From assembly GCA_947166355.1 (NCBI GenBank), contig CAMVDX010000002.1, positions 186,001 through 250,000 of the forward strand: a stretch of 64,000 nucleotides of DNA. Direction: 5' to 3'. The position numbers were made by a program, and so were the translations under genes. This DNA is from an uncultured Treponema sp. GTDB taxonomy: Bacteria; Spirochaetota; Spirochaetia; Treponematales; Treponemataceae. Shown here piece by piece: positions 36,236-44,625 of the stretch (position 1 is its first letter; every line of letters starts with the position of its first letter). The notes under the pieces were generated by a model. The model had not been told where the DNA came from and made no database searches. It saw only the letters and a list, made by a program, of their open reading frames with translations.

Positions 36236-37081
36236 CTATTTTACAAAAACTCCGGCCAGTGTAAATATAAGGAAAGTTGCAAGGTCAACGGCGACTATAG
36301 TACTTCCAACAGGAGTACCAGCGAGAACAGAAATCAAAAGTCCTGTAATCGAACAGAAAACGGAAACTACTGCCGAACATACAGTTACCGAACGAAAGCT
36401 TTTAAAAACGCGCATTGCAGAAAGGGCAGGGAAGATTACGAGGGCAGAAATCAAAAGTGAACCAACCAGATTCATGGCCAGAACAATTATAACTGCGATA
36501 ATTATTGCAATTACAAGATTATATACCTGGGCGTGAGTGCCGACTGCGGTTGCGAAATTCTCGTCGAAGGTGACGCAGAAAATCTTATTATAGAAAATTA
36601 TGAAGGCTATGATAACTGCAATTGACAGGCCGGTACAAAGCCAGACTTCGCCAAGTGTGAGCGTTAGAATTGAAGTTGAACCAAAGAGTGTGCTGCATAC
36701 ATCGCCGGTAAGATTTGATGAGGTTGAAAAAATGTTCATCAAAAGATAGCCGATTGCAAGAGATGCTACCGAAATCATTGCGACTGCAGCATCTCCCTGA
36801 ATCTTTGTGTTTCTACCGGTTCGCAGAAGCAGCACGGCGCATAAAATAGTGAGCGGCAAAACTATGTACATGTCATTCGGAAGTTTGATGAAGGTACCAA
36901 GTACAGTTGCAATACAGATTCCGCCAAAGGCTACATGCGAAAGTCCGTCGCCGATAAATGAAAAACGTTTGAGCACCAGTGTAACCCCGAGCAGAGAAGA
37001 GCAGAGAGAAATCAGAACTCCAACTATGAAGGCGTAGCGGACAAAGGGAAAACTAAAGTATGTTATTAAGGTGTCTATCAT
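36236..37081 (-). CDS. znuB: Zinc/manganese-type ABC transporter permease
   Basis: 281 residues, eight to nine membrane segments. Matches the ABC-3 permease family of Zn/Mn/Fe importers: LSHVAFGGICIATVLG with the conserved glycine-rich loop, and VGSLLISALVIFPALSA. It overlaps the end of the ATPase gene by 29 bases. The operator ahead of znuC suggests metal control; Zn is favoured but Mn is possible. Confidence 0.88.
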   Translation of the reverse strand: MIDTLITYFSFPFVRYAFIVGVLISLCSSLLGVTLVLKRFSFIGDGLSHVAFGGICIATVLGTFIKLPNDMYIVLPLTILCAVLLLRTGRNTKIQGDAAVAMISVASLAIGYLLMNIFSTSSNLTGDVCSTLFGSTSILTLTLGEVWLCTGLSIAVIIAFIIFYNKIFCVTFDENFATAVGTHAQVYNLVIAIIIAVIIVLAMNLVGSLLISALVIFPALSAMRVFKSFRSVTVCSAVVSVFCSITGLLISVLAGTPVGSTIVAVDLATFLIFTLAGVFVK

Positions 37082-37757
37082 ATTCTTTTACGTCTCCAAA
37101 AAAGATTTCGCTGGCCTCGCTGCCTGCTCCTGATTTTCCAATATGCAGAACGTGACTTGCATATTTTAGTGCGGCATCTATATCGTGAGAAATCATAATG
37201 ATTGTGATTCCGTCTTTATTTAACTGTTCTATCAGGTCGTACATTTCCTGAGTTGCGGAAGGATCGAGCCCCGTAACAGGTTCATCGAGCAAAAGCATTT
37301 TCTGAGCAGCGCAAAGTGCACGGGCAAGAAGCGTTCTCTGCTGCTGGCCGCCCGAAAGCTCGCGGTAACACTTTTTTGCAAGGTGAGTTATTCCAAGCTT
37401 TTCCATTGCGGCAACGGCAAGCTGTTTTTCTTCGCGGTTATAAAAAGGACGTTTTCCGCAGCGCGACTGACAGCCCGAAAGAACAATTTCCTGTACACTC
37501 GCAGGAAAGTCACGCTGAACATCTGTCTGCTGTGGAAGGTAACTGATTTCGTCTGGGAGAAGTCCGTCGCCAGTTGTGATTGTGCCCGCAAGAGGTTTAA
37601 GAAGGCGCAAAATAGTTTTCATCAGCGTGGTTTTTCCAGAGCCGTTTTCACCAACGATGCAAAGGTAGTCGCCTTTGTTTACACTGAAGGAGAGATTTTC
37701 TATTACTGTTTTTGTTCCATACCCAAGGGTAAGGTTTTTACATTCTAGCTGAGACAT
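37053..37757 (-). CDS. znuC: Zinc/manganese-type ABC transporter ATP-binding protein
   Basis: 234 residues. Walker A GENGSGKTT, Q-loop YLPQQTDVQ, signature LSGGQQQR, Walker B LLLDEPVTGLD and the switch His in ISHD are all intact. Its ATG abuts a perfect 23-bp palindrome, and TATAAT lies 20 bases upstream; the leader would be about 13 bases with no ribosome site. The substrate-binding protein is not in the window. Confidence 0.9.
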   Translation of the reverse strand: MSQLECKNLTLGYGTKTVIENLSFSVNKGDYLCIVGENGSGKTTLMKTILRLLKPLAGTITTGDGLLPDEISYLPQQTDVQRDFPASVQEIVLSGCQSRCGKRPFYNREEKQLAVAAMEKLGITHLAKKCYRELSGGQQQRTLLARALCAAQKMLLLDEPVTGLDPSATQEMYDLIEQLNKDGITIIMISHDIDAALKYASHVLHIGKSGAGSEASEIFFGDVKEYDRHLNNIL

Positions 37758-37780
37758 AATTTGATAACGATTATCAAATT
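37758..37780. promoter_or_regulatory. Fur/Zur-like operator at the znuC start
   Basis: Perfect 10-bp arms AATTTGATAA and TTATCAAATT around CGA. The core TGATAAcGATTATCA resembles Fur-family boxes. It lies between the minus-strand -10 TATAAT (37783-37778; -35 TTGTAA at 37805-37800) and the znuC ATG, covering the transcription start. Repression by a Zur/Fur-type protein is inferred. Confidence 0.75.
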
Positions 37781-37839
37781 ATACACATTTTTAATTATTT
37801 TACAATATCCAAAAAAAATGCAGGTTAATCGTTTTTTTA

Positions 37840-37868
37840 GTTACAAGTACAAAATTCTATATTATAAT
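37840..37868 (+). promoter_or_regulatory. Chemoreceptor promoter, leaderless geometry
   Basis: GTTACA (37840-37845), 17 bp, TATAAT (37863-37868), then 9 bases to the ATG at 37878. The start region TAACGTTATG is identical to that of cheR. Confidence 0.65.
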
Positions 37869-37877
37869 TATAACGTT

Positions 37878-39776
37878 ATGACAGTATTTGCCACATTTGT
37901 TATTGTTTTGCTTGTAGTTACTTATGCAAGCGTATTGACATTGAGATGGTTTGCCCTTGAGTTTATTTACAATGATGTTGCCGCCATGTGGGGAGGCACT
38001 TTGCCAAACATTATGGTAGCTTCTCTGCTTTTACTGATAGCTGTAGCAATCGGGTATTTTATTTCAAAGCCTTTTGATCAGATTCTTAAAAAGATTAAGG
38101 AAGAAGGCCGCCGTGCAACAGATGAAGAAATCCTAGTTTGTCTTAAAAGCTATAAACAAATTATTGCTTTGATTATTGCGGCAAATGTAATCGGCTTTTT
38201 TATAGGACAGATTATAATTGTCTGGTTAGGAATTGCTAACGGAACTAACGATTATTATTTTTCCCGCGTCTTTCTTGTAATTGCTCAGGCAATGGCTTTT
38301 GGAGGAGTTTCGGCAATTACAGCCATTAAGGTTGTAGATTATCTTCTCAGTAAAAAACGACAGATGCTTGGAATCTCTTCTACAGAAGGGTATAAAGGAC
38401 GTACTTACGGAATTACTTTTTCCATAGGACTTGTGTTCTTTATTTCGCTTTATTTTCTTGGAATGAATATGCTGACTGTTCCTTATGGAATCCTTCTGGA
38501 ATCTCATAACGGTGTTTTTGAAGGTGATCTACTTTCTGCATTTTTTAAGAAAGGAGTACTATGTATTATACTTTCAAGCCTTATAGCTATCGTTCCTTTT
38601 TATACAGTTCTGCACGGACTTTCAAAGCGAATTAAAGCGACAAGAAAACTGCTTAATAAAATTGCAGATAACGGTGATCTTACAAGCCGTTTTGATATTA
38701 CTGTAGTTGATGATTTTGGTTTATTGATTTCTTCTATTAATAAACTGATTTCAAAGCTTAACAGCATGATTAAGGATTTTAAGACTGAGACCGGAGCTGT
38801 AACAGAGTCGGCATCAGTTCTTTCAAAATCTGCAAAGTTTGCAAGTGGTGCACTCGGTGTAGTTTCTCATTCGCTCCAGCATATTGATAAGAACAGTAAG
38901 CGTCAGGATGAGCTTGTTGCTGTAACTGATGATAATATTATGGTTCTTGCAGATAGCATTGAGACTGTAAAGCTTCATGTTACTCAGCAGACAGAATCTG
39001 TACAAAGTATTTCTAATGCAATTTCTAAGATGACAGAAAGCATTGCAGATGTTGCAGAAACGGCTCGGCAGGCTCAGTTTGTTTCACAGGGGCTTTCCGA
39101 ACGAAGTGAAATTGGTAATACGGCGGTTGAGCACGCTGTTGCTACAATGAAAGAGATTCAGACAGTTTCGGAAGAAGTTCGTAAGCTTTTGCTTGTTATT
39201 CAGGGAATTGCTTCGCAGACAAATCTTCTTTCTATGAATGCGGCAATTGAGGCGGCTCATGCCGGTGAATTTGGTGCGGGCTTTGCGGTTGTAGCTGATG
39301 AAGTGCGCTCGCTTGCTTCTTCTTCATCTTCAAGTGCCAGAGATATTCAGGTTAAGATTAAGGAGATGATGGAAAAAACTAAGGCTGGTGTAGAGGCAAT
39401 TGTTTCTGCTGGTGCGGCCTTTCAGGGAATCCGCGATAATGTTTCTGAGAATGCAAAGCTTGTAAAAGATATTTATGATGCAATGATGGAACAAAATCAG
39501 GGAGCGGCAGATACTAAGGTTGCTGCTGATGAAATGGTAGAAGCTATTCAGGCAATCAGAGATCTTGCAGAAGAAGAAACAGAAAGTGCAGGTAAACTTC
39601 GTGAATCTATGCAGGCGGTAGTAGAAGCTTCTAAGTCTACTGTTGCTGCTGTACAGGAAAGTCTGGAAGCTACTGAGAATATGAAGAGTACGGTAAATCT
39701 TGTAGATTCTTCGGCAATTAATAACCGCGAGTCAGTTGACCGCATTCATAACCATGTAGAACAGTTTGTGGTTTAA
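37878..39776 (+). CDS. Methyl-accepting chemotaxis protein
   Basis: 632 residues from 37878. I reject the 39-residue upstream extension because it runs over the promoter. There are six hydrophobic segments (about 4-25, 37-58, 89-112, 126-147, 172-195, 223-246) instead of the usual two flanking a periplasmic domain. A HAMP-like segment follows (about 250-300) and then the long signalling coiled coil with the hairpin tip GIASQTNLLSMNAAIEAAHAGEFGAGFAVVADEVR. It probably senses a signal within or across the membrane and reports to CheA. It may be methylated by CheR and CheB encoded at 1.8-3.9 kb. Confidence 0.93.
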   Translation: MTVFATFVIVLLVVTYASVLTLRWFALEFIYNDVAAMWGGTLPNIMVASLLLLIAVAIGYFISKPFDQILKKIKEEGRRATDEEILVCLKSYKQIIALIIAANVIGFFIGQIIIVWLGIANGTNDYYFSRVFLVIAQAMAFGGVSAITAIKVVDYLLSKKRQMLGISSTEGYKGRTYGITFSIGLVFFISLYFLGMNMLTVPYGILLESHNGVFEGDLLSAFFKKGVLCIILSSLIAIVPFYTVLHGLSKRIKATRKLLNKIADNGDLTSRFDITVVDDFGLLISSINKLISKLNSMIKDFKTETGAVTESASVLSKSAKFASGALGVVSHSLQHIDKNSKRQDELVAVTDDNIMVLADSIETVKLHVTQQTESVQSISNAISKMTESIADVAETARQAQFVSQGLSERSEIGNTAVEHAVATMKEIQTVSEEVRKLLLVIQGIASQTNLLSMNAAIEAAHAGEFGAGFAVVADEVRSLASSSSSSARDIQVKIKEMMEKTKAGVEAIVSAGAAFQGIRDNVSENAKLVKDIYDAMMEQNQGAADTKVAADEMVEAIQAIRDLAEEETESAGKLRESMQAVVEASKSTVAAVQESLEATENMKSTVNLVDSSAINNRESVDRIHNHVEQFVV

Positions 39777-39780
39777 GATA

Positions 39781-39813
39781 AAAAAGACTTTCGGTTATCG
39801 AAAGTCTTTTTTT
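39781..39813. terminator. Bidirectional rho-independent terminator
   Basis: AAAAAGACTTTCG, GTTAT, CGAAAGTCTTTTTTT. Perfect 13-bp stem with U-runs on both strands. It ends the chemoreceptor transcript and could also stop minus-strand transcripts leaving adk. Confidence 0.9.
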
Positions 39814-39959
39814 ATGGATTGCTTCGCTTCGCTCGCAATGACGGTAAATGTCGCACGTAATGACGAATAGTTTTACGTCATTGTCACATTGCCGCGCATT
39901 ATGAGGAACGTATTGTTATGCCCTCGTCATTGCGAGGAGCGTAGCGACGTGGCAATCTA
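39814..39959. repeat. Family C repeats
   Basis: GGATTGCTTCGCTTCGCTCG and CGTCATTGCGAGGAGCGTAG...GACGTGGCAATC at the ends, with decayed units (TTTACGTCATTGTCACATTG) between. Confidence 0.75.
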
Positions 39960-39963
39960 TTTT

Positions 39964-40590
39964 CTAGAATATCTTCTTAAATTCACCGAGCAGAATGTCT
40001 GTTTCAATTGAAGCATCCAGGTTGGTAATTTTTCCCTTTTCTTTATAGAAGTTGATGAGCGGTTCTGTCTGTTCGCGGTAAACGTCCATGCGGTGCATGA
40101 TAGATTCCTGTTTGTCATCATCACGCTGATAGAGCTCGCCGCCACACTTGTCGCAAACACCTTCTACTTTTGGTGGAAGTGTAAGTACATTGAAGTTTGC
40201 TCCACATGCTTTACAAACTCGGCGAGTAGAAAGACGGCGGATTACGATTTCGTCTTTGATTTCAAAGTTTACAACTTTTACATCGCTTACAAGCTTTTCG
40301 AGCATTTCTGCCTGTGGAATTGTGCGTGGGAATCCATCAAGAATGTAGCCGTTTTTGCAGTCATCCTGAGCAAGGCGGTCTTTTACCAATTCAAATGTGA
40401 GCTCGTCGCTTACGAGAGAACCTGAGTCAATAATAGCTTTTACCTTAACTCCGAGTGGAGTCTGTGCTTTAATATTTGCACGGAAAATATCACCTGTAGA
40501 AATGTGAGGGATTTTGTAGTCTTCTGCTACTTTTACTGCGAGAGAACCTTTTCCTGCTCCCGGTGGTCCTAAAAAAATGAAATTATTCAT
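39964..40590 (-). CDS. adk: Adenylate kinase
   Basis: Interconverts ATP, AMP and ADP. Walker A GPPGAGKGSLA (Ser where Thr is usual), DGFPRTIPQAEML, and a zinc-type lid with CKACGANF and CDKCGGELYQRDDD. 208 residues. GAGGT precedes the ATG. The stop lies just before a family C repeat. Confidence 0.95.
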   Translation of the reverse strand: MNNFIFLGPPGAGKGSLAVKVAEDYKIPHISTGDIFRANIKAQTPLGVKVKAIIDSGSLVSDELTFELVKDRLAQDDCKNGYILDGFPRTIPQAEMLEKLVSDVKVVNFEIKDEIVIRRLSTRRVCKACGANFNVLTLPPKVEGVCDKCGGELYQRDDDKQESIMHRMDVYREQTEPLINFYKEKGKITNLDASIETDILLGEFKKIF

Positions 40591-40695
40591 GAATAAACCT
40601 CTTTAATGTAAAATCTTATTTATACTATTTTATTATGAAAACCCGTTGAGGGCAAGAAAAAAACGACTTTATTGCCTTTATTAAGTAATAAAATA

Positions 40696-40948
40696 TGTCA
40701 TTTCGAGGAGCAGCAGCGACGTGGTAATCCACCAGTGACAATGGATTGCTTCGGCCTTCGTCCTCGCAATGACGTAGATTTCGTCACTGGAAAAAGCTCC
40801 GTCATTACGGTAAAGCTAACGCATTGGGCAAAGCTACGTCATTGCGAGCGTAGCGAAGCAATCCATTGCAGATTGCCACGTCGCTTCGCTCCTCGCAATG
40901 ACGTGGGAAAGCAGATTGTCGTGTCGCTTCGCTCCTCGCAATGACGTG
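40696..40948. repeat. Family C repeat array
   Basis: At least five units: TTTCGAGGAGCAGCAGCGAC, GGATTGCTTCGGCC, CGTCATTGCGAGCGTAGC, and two near-identical GTCGCTTCGCTCCTCGCAAT units. It fills the 364-bp gap between coaE and adk; no gene is seen there. Confidence 0.8.
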
Positions 40949-40954
40949 GGGGCG

Positions 40955-41599
40955 TTATTTGTTTTCTATGATTTCGATTGAAATGCCTGTTTTCTGGTAT
41001 TCGTGGAGGAGGTGGCGCTGGGCGTGGAAGCGGCGGAGAATCTGGGTGAGTGGTAAGTGGTCGCGGCGGCGGGCCCGGCGGAGTCTTGTAAAAAACGGTG
41101 CGGTTACGAAAATGATTTTCTGGCAGCGGCCCAGGAGCTCGGGGGTTTTGTAGAGCACGGTTGCGTTTATGATTGTTTTTTCGTGTTCGGCAATGAAATC
41201 ATCTATCCATTTTGTGATAATCGGGTAGACCATGGATTCCTGTACCTTTAGCAGGTCTGGGAAGGAAAAGAGCAGCTGTCCGAGGGCTCGGCGGTCTATA
41301 GAGCCGTCTTGTTTTTTGAGCTTAAGGTTCTGCTGCTCGGCGTATGGAATAAAGGTTTCTAAGATTCTGTCTTTTACGATTTCGATTGCGTTGTGGACGA
41401 GGATGTCGGCGTCTACGGTGGACCAGCCTTCTTTTTCCATTTGAGAACAGATGTAATTTTTACCTGCCGCCATGGGGCCGGTGACGGCGATTATAAGGGG
41501 GCGTTGCGGGGGAGTTCCCCCGCTAGAAGGGGTAGCGGAAGACGGCGCTGCCGGCTGGAGCGAGGGGGAGACTTCCCCCACCTTGGAAAAATCAAACAT
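40955..41599 (-). CDS. coaE: Dephospho-CoA kinase with translated repeat at its N-terminus
   Basis: Last step of coenzyme A synthesis. The kinase begins at IIAVTGPMAAGKN (P-loop) and continues with STVDADILVH, RRALGQLLFS and late FFTRLRRARRRD. Normally the P-loop starts within the first 10 residues. Here residues 6-34 (SPSLQPAAPSSATPSSGG and flanks) are encoded by a family A repeat in the antisense orientation. 214 residues from the ATG at 41599, which overlaps the polA stop by one base (TGATG). Translation is probably coupled to polA. Confidence 0.9.
   Translation of the reverse strand: MFDFSKVGEVSPSLQPAAPSSATPSSGGTPPQRPLIIAVTGPMAAGKNYICSQMEKEGWSTVDADILVHNAIEIVKDRILETFIPYAEQQNLKLKKQDGSIDRRALGQLLFSFPDLLKVQESMVYPIITKWIDDFIAEHEKTIINATVLYKTPELLGRCQKIIFVTAPFFTRLRRARRRDHLPLTQILRRFHAQRHLLHEYQKTGISIEIIENK
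41498..41584 (+). repeat. Family A repeat inside coaE, copy 3
   Basis: GGGGCGTTGCGGGGGAG, CCCCCGCTAGAAGGGGTAGC, GAGCGAGGGGGAGACTTCC. It adds 29 codons without a stop, just after the start codon of coaE. Confidence 0.85.
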
Positions 41600-44500
41600 C
41601 AATGGAACTCTCCCCAGTTTTTACCATACTCTATGCTGACACGCAGCGGAACGTTGAGCTTTACTGCGTTTTCCATTTGCTCTTTGATGAGGGCGATTGT
41701 TGCGTCGATTGTGGCCTTGTCGTCGGGGCATTCGAAAATGAGTTCGTCGTGTACCTGGAGGAGGAGACGGGCCTGAGATGCGCTGGCGATGAGGGCGTCG
41801 GAAACTTTGAGCATGGCTGTTTTTACGATGTCTGCGGCGCTGCCCTGTACAGGTGTGTTTACGGCGATTCGTTCGGCGGCGGATTTTTCGAGCTTGTTGC
41901 GGCTGTTGATATTCATAATCGGGCGGCGACGGCCAAAGAGCGTTTCGACATAGCCTGTTTCTTCTGCCTTGCGGATTGTTTCTTTGATGAAGGTGTCTAC
42001 GCTGCTGTACTGGGCAAAGTAATTTTCTATAAATTGAGAGGCCTGTGTGCGGCTTATGCCGAGGTCTCGCGCAAGGCGGAAGGCAGACATTCCGTAGATT
42101 ACGCCGAAGTTGATTGTTTTTGCGGTGCGGCGCATTTCCGGGGTAACTGCGTCTGGAGTAACTCCGTAGATGAGGGCGGCGGTGGCTTTGTGGACGTCGG
42201 TGCCGTCTATGAAGGACTGGCTCATATTTTTGTCGCCCGAAAGGTGGGCGAGGACTACAAGCTCAATTTGTGAGTAGTCTGCGGATATGAGGACTTTTCC
42301 TTCCGGAGCGGTGAATGCTGAGCGGATACGGCGTCCTGCGTCGTTGCGGACCGGAATATTCTGAAGATTCGGATCTCGGCAGGAGAGGCGGCCGGTTGCG
42401 GTTCCAGTCTGCACAAAATCTGTGTGAATGCGGCCCTGGTTGTCTGTAAGCTTTGGAAGAGTTTCTACATAAGTTGACTTGAGCTTTGCCATTTCGCGGT
42501 AGTCGAGAATCATGCGTGGAACAGGATCTTCGAAAGCGAGTTCTTCAAGTACGGAGGTGTCGGTTGAGTAGCCGGTCTTGGTCTTTTTACCTGCCTTGAG
42601 GCCGCGTTCTTCAAAGAGCACGGTTTGCAGCTGCTTTGGCGAGGCAATATTAAACTCGTGGCCGACTTCTTTGTAAATTGCCTGCTCCGCCTGGGCAATG
42701 CCTTGGGTGAGTTCTTTGTTGTAGGCGTGGAGGGTTGCGGTGTCCAGATGGATGCCGGTGAGTTCCATTTGCGTAAGGATTGGAAGAACTTTCATTTCCA
42801 GGGCGAAAAGATGTTCGAGATGTGGTCTCGATACACCGCTATCGCGGCACTCGACCACCGGCGATACACCGCTGTTGTTGCAATCGACCACCGGTGGTTG
42901 AGTAGGCGAAGCCGTACGGTCCCTGAGCTTAGTCGAAGGGTCGAAACCACATTTTTGCTGAGCCAGGGCAAGTCTCAGTGTAAAATCTGCATCTTCTGCT
43001 CCGTATGGGGCGGCTTTTTCCAGAGGGACGTCTGCAAAGGTCTGGCCTTTTTCTACGATGTCATTAAACTCTATGCCTTTGAGGCCGAGAACTGATTCGC
43101 CGAGAGCTTCGAGTGAGTAGCTGTTTTTGCCGGTGCGTTCAGGATTCTGAAGCCAGGCGTAAATCATTGTATCGTAAATAGAAGATTGTAAAACCTTTTG
43201 TATGAGCTCTGGATTTTTAAAGCCCGCCTTTTTGATATTTGTGGCAAGGACTTTAAGGTCGAATTTTGCATTGTGCATTATGACGGTAACATTCTTTGCC
43301 TGAAAGAGGCGGAGAAGCTGTGTGAGTGCGTCTTTGAGCGGAATGCTGGTTGTGTCTGCAAAGAGGTCTTCGCTGTTGCTGGAGATTGGTATGTATACGG
43401 CTTTTCCTGGTTCATAACAGAGGGAGAAGCCGAGTATGTTTGCGTTGATTGTGTCGAGACTGTCGGTTTCGCTGTCGTAGGCTACCTGAGGTGAGGAGAG
43501 AGCGGTGTCGATAAATTTTGTGAGGTCTGGCAGAGTTGTGAGAGCTCGGTAGCTTGAGGTGTCGTTTTGTTTAAGTGTGATTGGCTCTGACAAACTATCG
43601 TTAGTTAGTACGACTGGGGCGTTGCGGGGCAAAGAGGAAGTTGAAGTTGCCCCGCTGGAAGGGGTAGGCTGCAACGAAGTGCAGCCGAGGGGGAGACTTC
43701 CCCCTCCTTTCTGCCCATTTTCTACTCCAAGACTTGCGTACTGTTTGGCAACGCTCGGAGCGCCGTATTTCATTAGAAGCTCGGCGGCGGCCTGATAGTT
43801 CAAACTAACGCTGTCGCGATTGATTGCGTCGTCGATGTCTGTGCAGGGAACTGTGTCGCAGAGGCGTACGAGCTTCTGGCTGAAAAAAGCGTTTTCGCGG
43901 CCTTCGGTGAGTTTTGTGAGAACGGCGCCCTTGAGCTCGCTCAGGTGTTCGTAAATGCCTTCGAGCGTGCCGTAGTCGCCGAGGAGTTTGGCAGCGGTTT
44001 TTACGCCGACTCCGCGGACGCCCGGAATGTTGTCGGCTGTGTCGCCGTAGAGTGAAAGGAGGTCCAGAAGCTGCGGAGGCTTTACGCCCCATTCGGCTTC
44101 TACGCCTTCTATACCGGTCACCTTCCAGGTTTCACCGCCTGTTACTGGTTTTAAAATTTGAGTTGATTCGTCTACCAGCTGCATGAGGTCTTTGTCGCCG
44201 CTGAGAATTCGGCAGGTGCGGTCTGATTCGCGACACTTGCGGGCAACGGTTGCTATGATGTCATCTGCCTCGTAGCCGTCGCACTGAAGAACAGGGATGC
44301 CGAGAGCTTCGAGGACTTCGCAAATCCAGGGTACCTGAGCGTGCAGGTCTTCCGGAGTTTTAGGGCGGTTTGCCTTGTACTGGTCGTACATTTCGTGTCG
44401 GAAGGTTTTGGTTTTGCTGTCCATGGCGGCCACTATACAGCCCGGTTTATAATGCTGCAGTATATAATGAAAATTCCTGAAAAAGCCGAAAAGTGCCGAA

Positions 44501-44610
44501 ATGTTTTCGCCGCGAGAGTTTGTGAGCGGGCGATTGATGAATGCAAAATAGCAGCGGAAAATAAGACCGTAGCTGTCTAATATATAAACTGTTTTGTCGT
44601 TGAATTCCAT
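41599..44610 (-). CDS. polA: DNA polymerase I with two translated repeat insertions
   Basis: 1003 residues, longer than usual (about 900-950). 5'-3' nuclease domain (1-295: LDSYGLIFRCYFAF, GYEADDIIATVA), 3'-5' exonuclease-type domain (about 355-550: YDSETDSLDT, IMHNAKFDLKVL, GAEDADFTLRL) and polymerase domain (about 605-1003: TGTATGRLSCRDPNLQNIP, RRTAKTINFGVIYG, QVHDELIFE). The exonuclease acidic residues look intact, so proofreading is likely. A family A repeat gives residues 301-332 and a family B repeat 554-597; both fall in linkers between domains. GGAGGG precedes the ATG. Confidence 0.95.
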   Translation of the reverse strand: MEFNDKTVYILDSYGLIFRCYFAFINRPLTNSRGENISALFGFFRNFHYILQHYKPGCIVAAMDSKTKTFRHEMYDQYKANRPKTPEDLHAQVPWICEVLEALGIPVLQCDGYEADDIIATVARKCRESDRTCRILSGDKDLMQLVDESTQILKPVTGGETWKVTGIEGVEAEWGVKPPQLLDLLSLYGDTADNIPGVRGVGVKTAAKLLGDYGTLEGIYEHLSELKGAVLTKLTEGRENAFFSQKLVRLCDTVPCTDIDDAINRDSVSLNYQAAAELLMKYGAPSVAKQYASLGVENGQKGGGSLPLGCTSLQPTPSSGATSTSSLPRNAPVVLTNDSLSEPITLKQNDTSSYRALTTLPDLTKFIDTALSSPQVAYDSETDSLDTINANILGFSLCYEPGKAVYIPISSNSEDLFADTTSIPLKDALTQLLRLFQAKNVTVIMHNAKFDLKVLATNIKKAGFKNPELIQKVLQSSIYDTMIYAWLQNPERTGKNSYSLEALGESVLGLKGIEFNDIVEKGQTFADVPLEKAAPYGAEDADFTLRLALAQQKCGFDPSTKLRDRTASPTQPPVVDCNNSGVSPVVECRDSGVSRPHLEHLFALEMKVLPILTQMELTGIHLDTATLHAYNKELTQGIAQAEQAIYKEVGHEFNIASPKQLQTVLFEERGLKAGKKTKTGYSTDTSVLEELAFEDPVPRMILDYREMAKLKSTYVETLPKLTDNQGRIHTDFVQTGTATGRLSCRDPNLQNIPVRNDAGRRIRSAFTAPEGKVLISADYSQIELVVLAHLSGDKNMSQSFIDGTDVHKATAALIYGVTPDAVTPEMRRTAKTINFGVIYGMSAFRLARDLGISRTQASQFIENYFAQYSSVDTFIKETIRKAEETGYVETLFGRRRPIMNINSRNKLEKSAAERIAVNTPVQGSAADIVKTAMLKVSDALIASASQARLLLQVHDELIFECPDDKATIDATIALIKEQMENAVKLNVPLRVSIEYGKNWGEFH
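42821..42951. repeat. Family B repeat cluster inside polA
   Basis: Several family B halves in a row: TGTGGTCTCGATACACCGC, GCACTCGACCACCGG, CAATCGACCACCGGTGGTTG, GGGTCGAAACCACA. Read on the minus strand it codes for residues containing PPVVDCNNSGVSPVVECRDS, between the exonuclease and polymerase domains. Confidence 0.85.
43616..43709 (+). repeat. Family A repeat inside polA, copy 4
   Basis: GGGGCGTTGCGGGG, CCCCGCTGGAAGGGGTAG, GCAACGAAGTGCAGCCGAGG, GGGAGACTTCCCCCTCC. It has a 15-bp extra segment (AAGAGGAAGTTGAAG) in the first loop. Translated on the minus strand as GGGSLPLGCTSLQPTPSSG and onward. Confidence 0.85.
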
Positions 44611-44625
44611 ATCGCCCTCCTCAGG

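Noticed and set aside
37761..37877. 39-residue N-terminal extension of the chemoreceptor
   Set aside because: It runs over the -35/-10 promoter of the gene; the ATG at 37878 lies 9 bases after TATAAT.
40696..40948. CRISPR array
   Set aside because: Units are facing palindromes of unequal length without regular unique spacers, and no cas gene is present.
39957..41153. Open frames on the plus strand opposite adk, coaE and polA
   Set aside because: They are antisense shadows of well-recognised genes.
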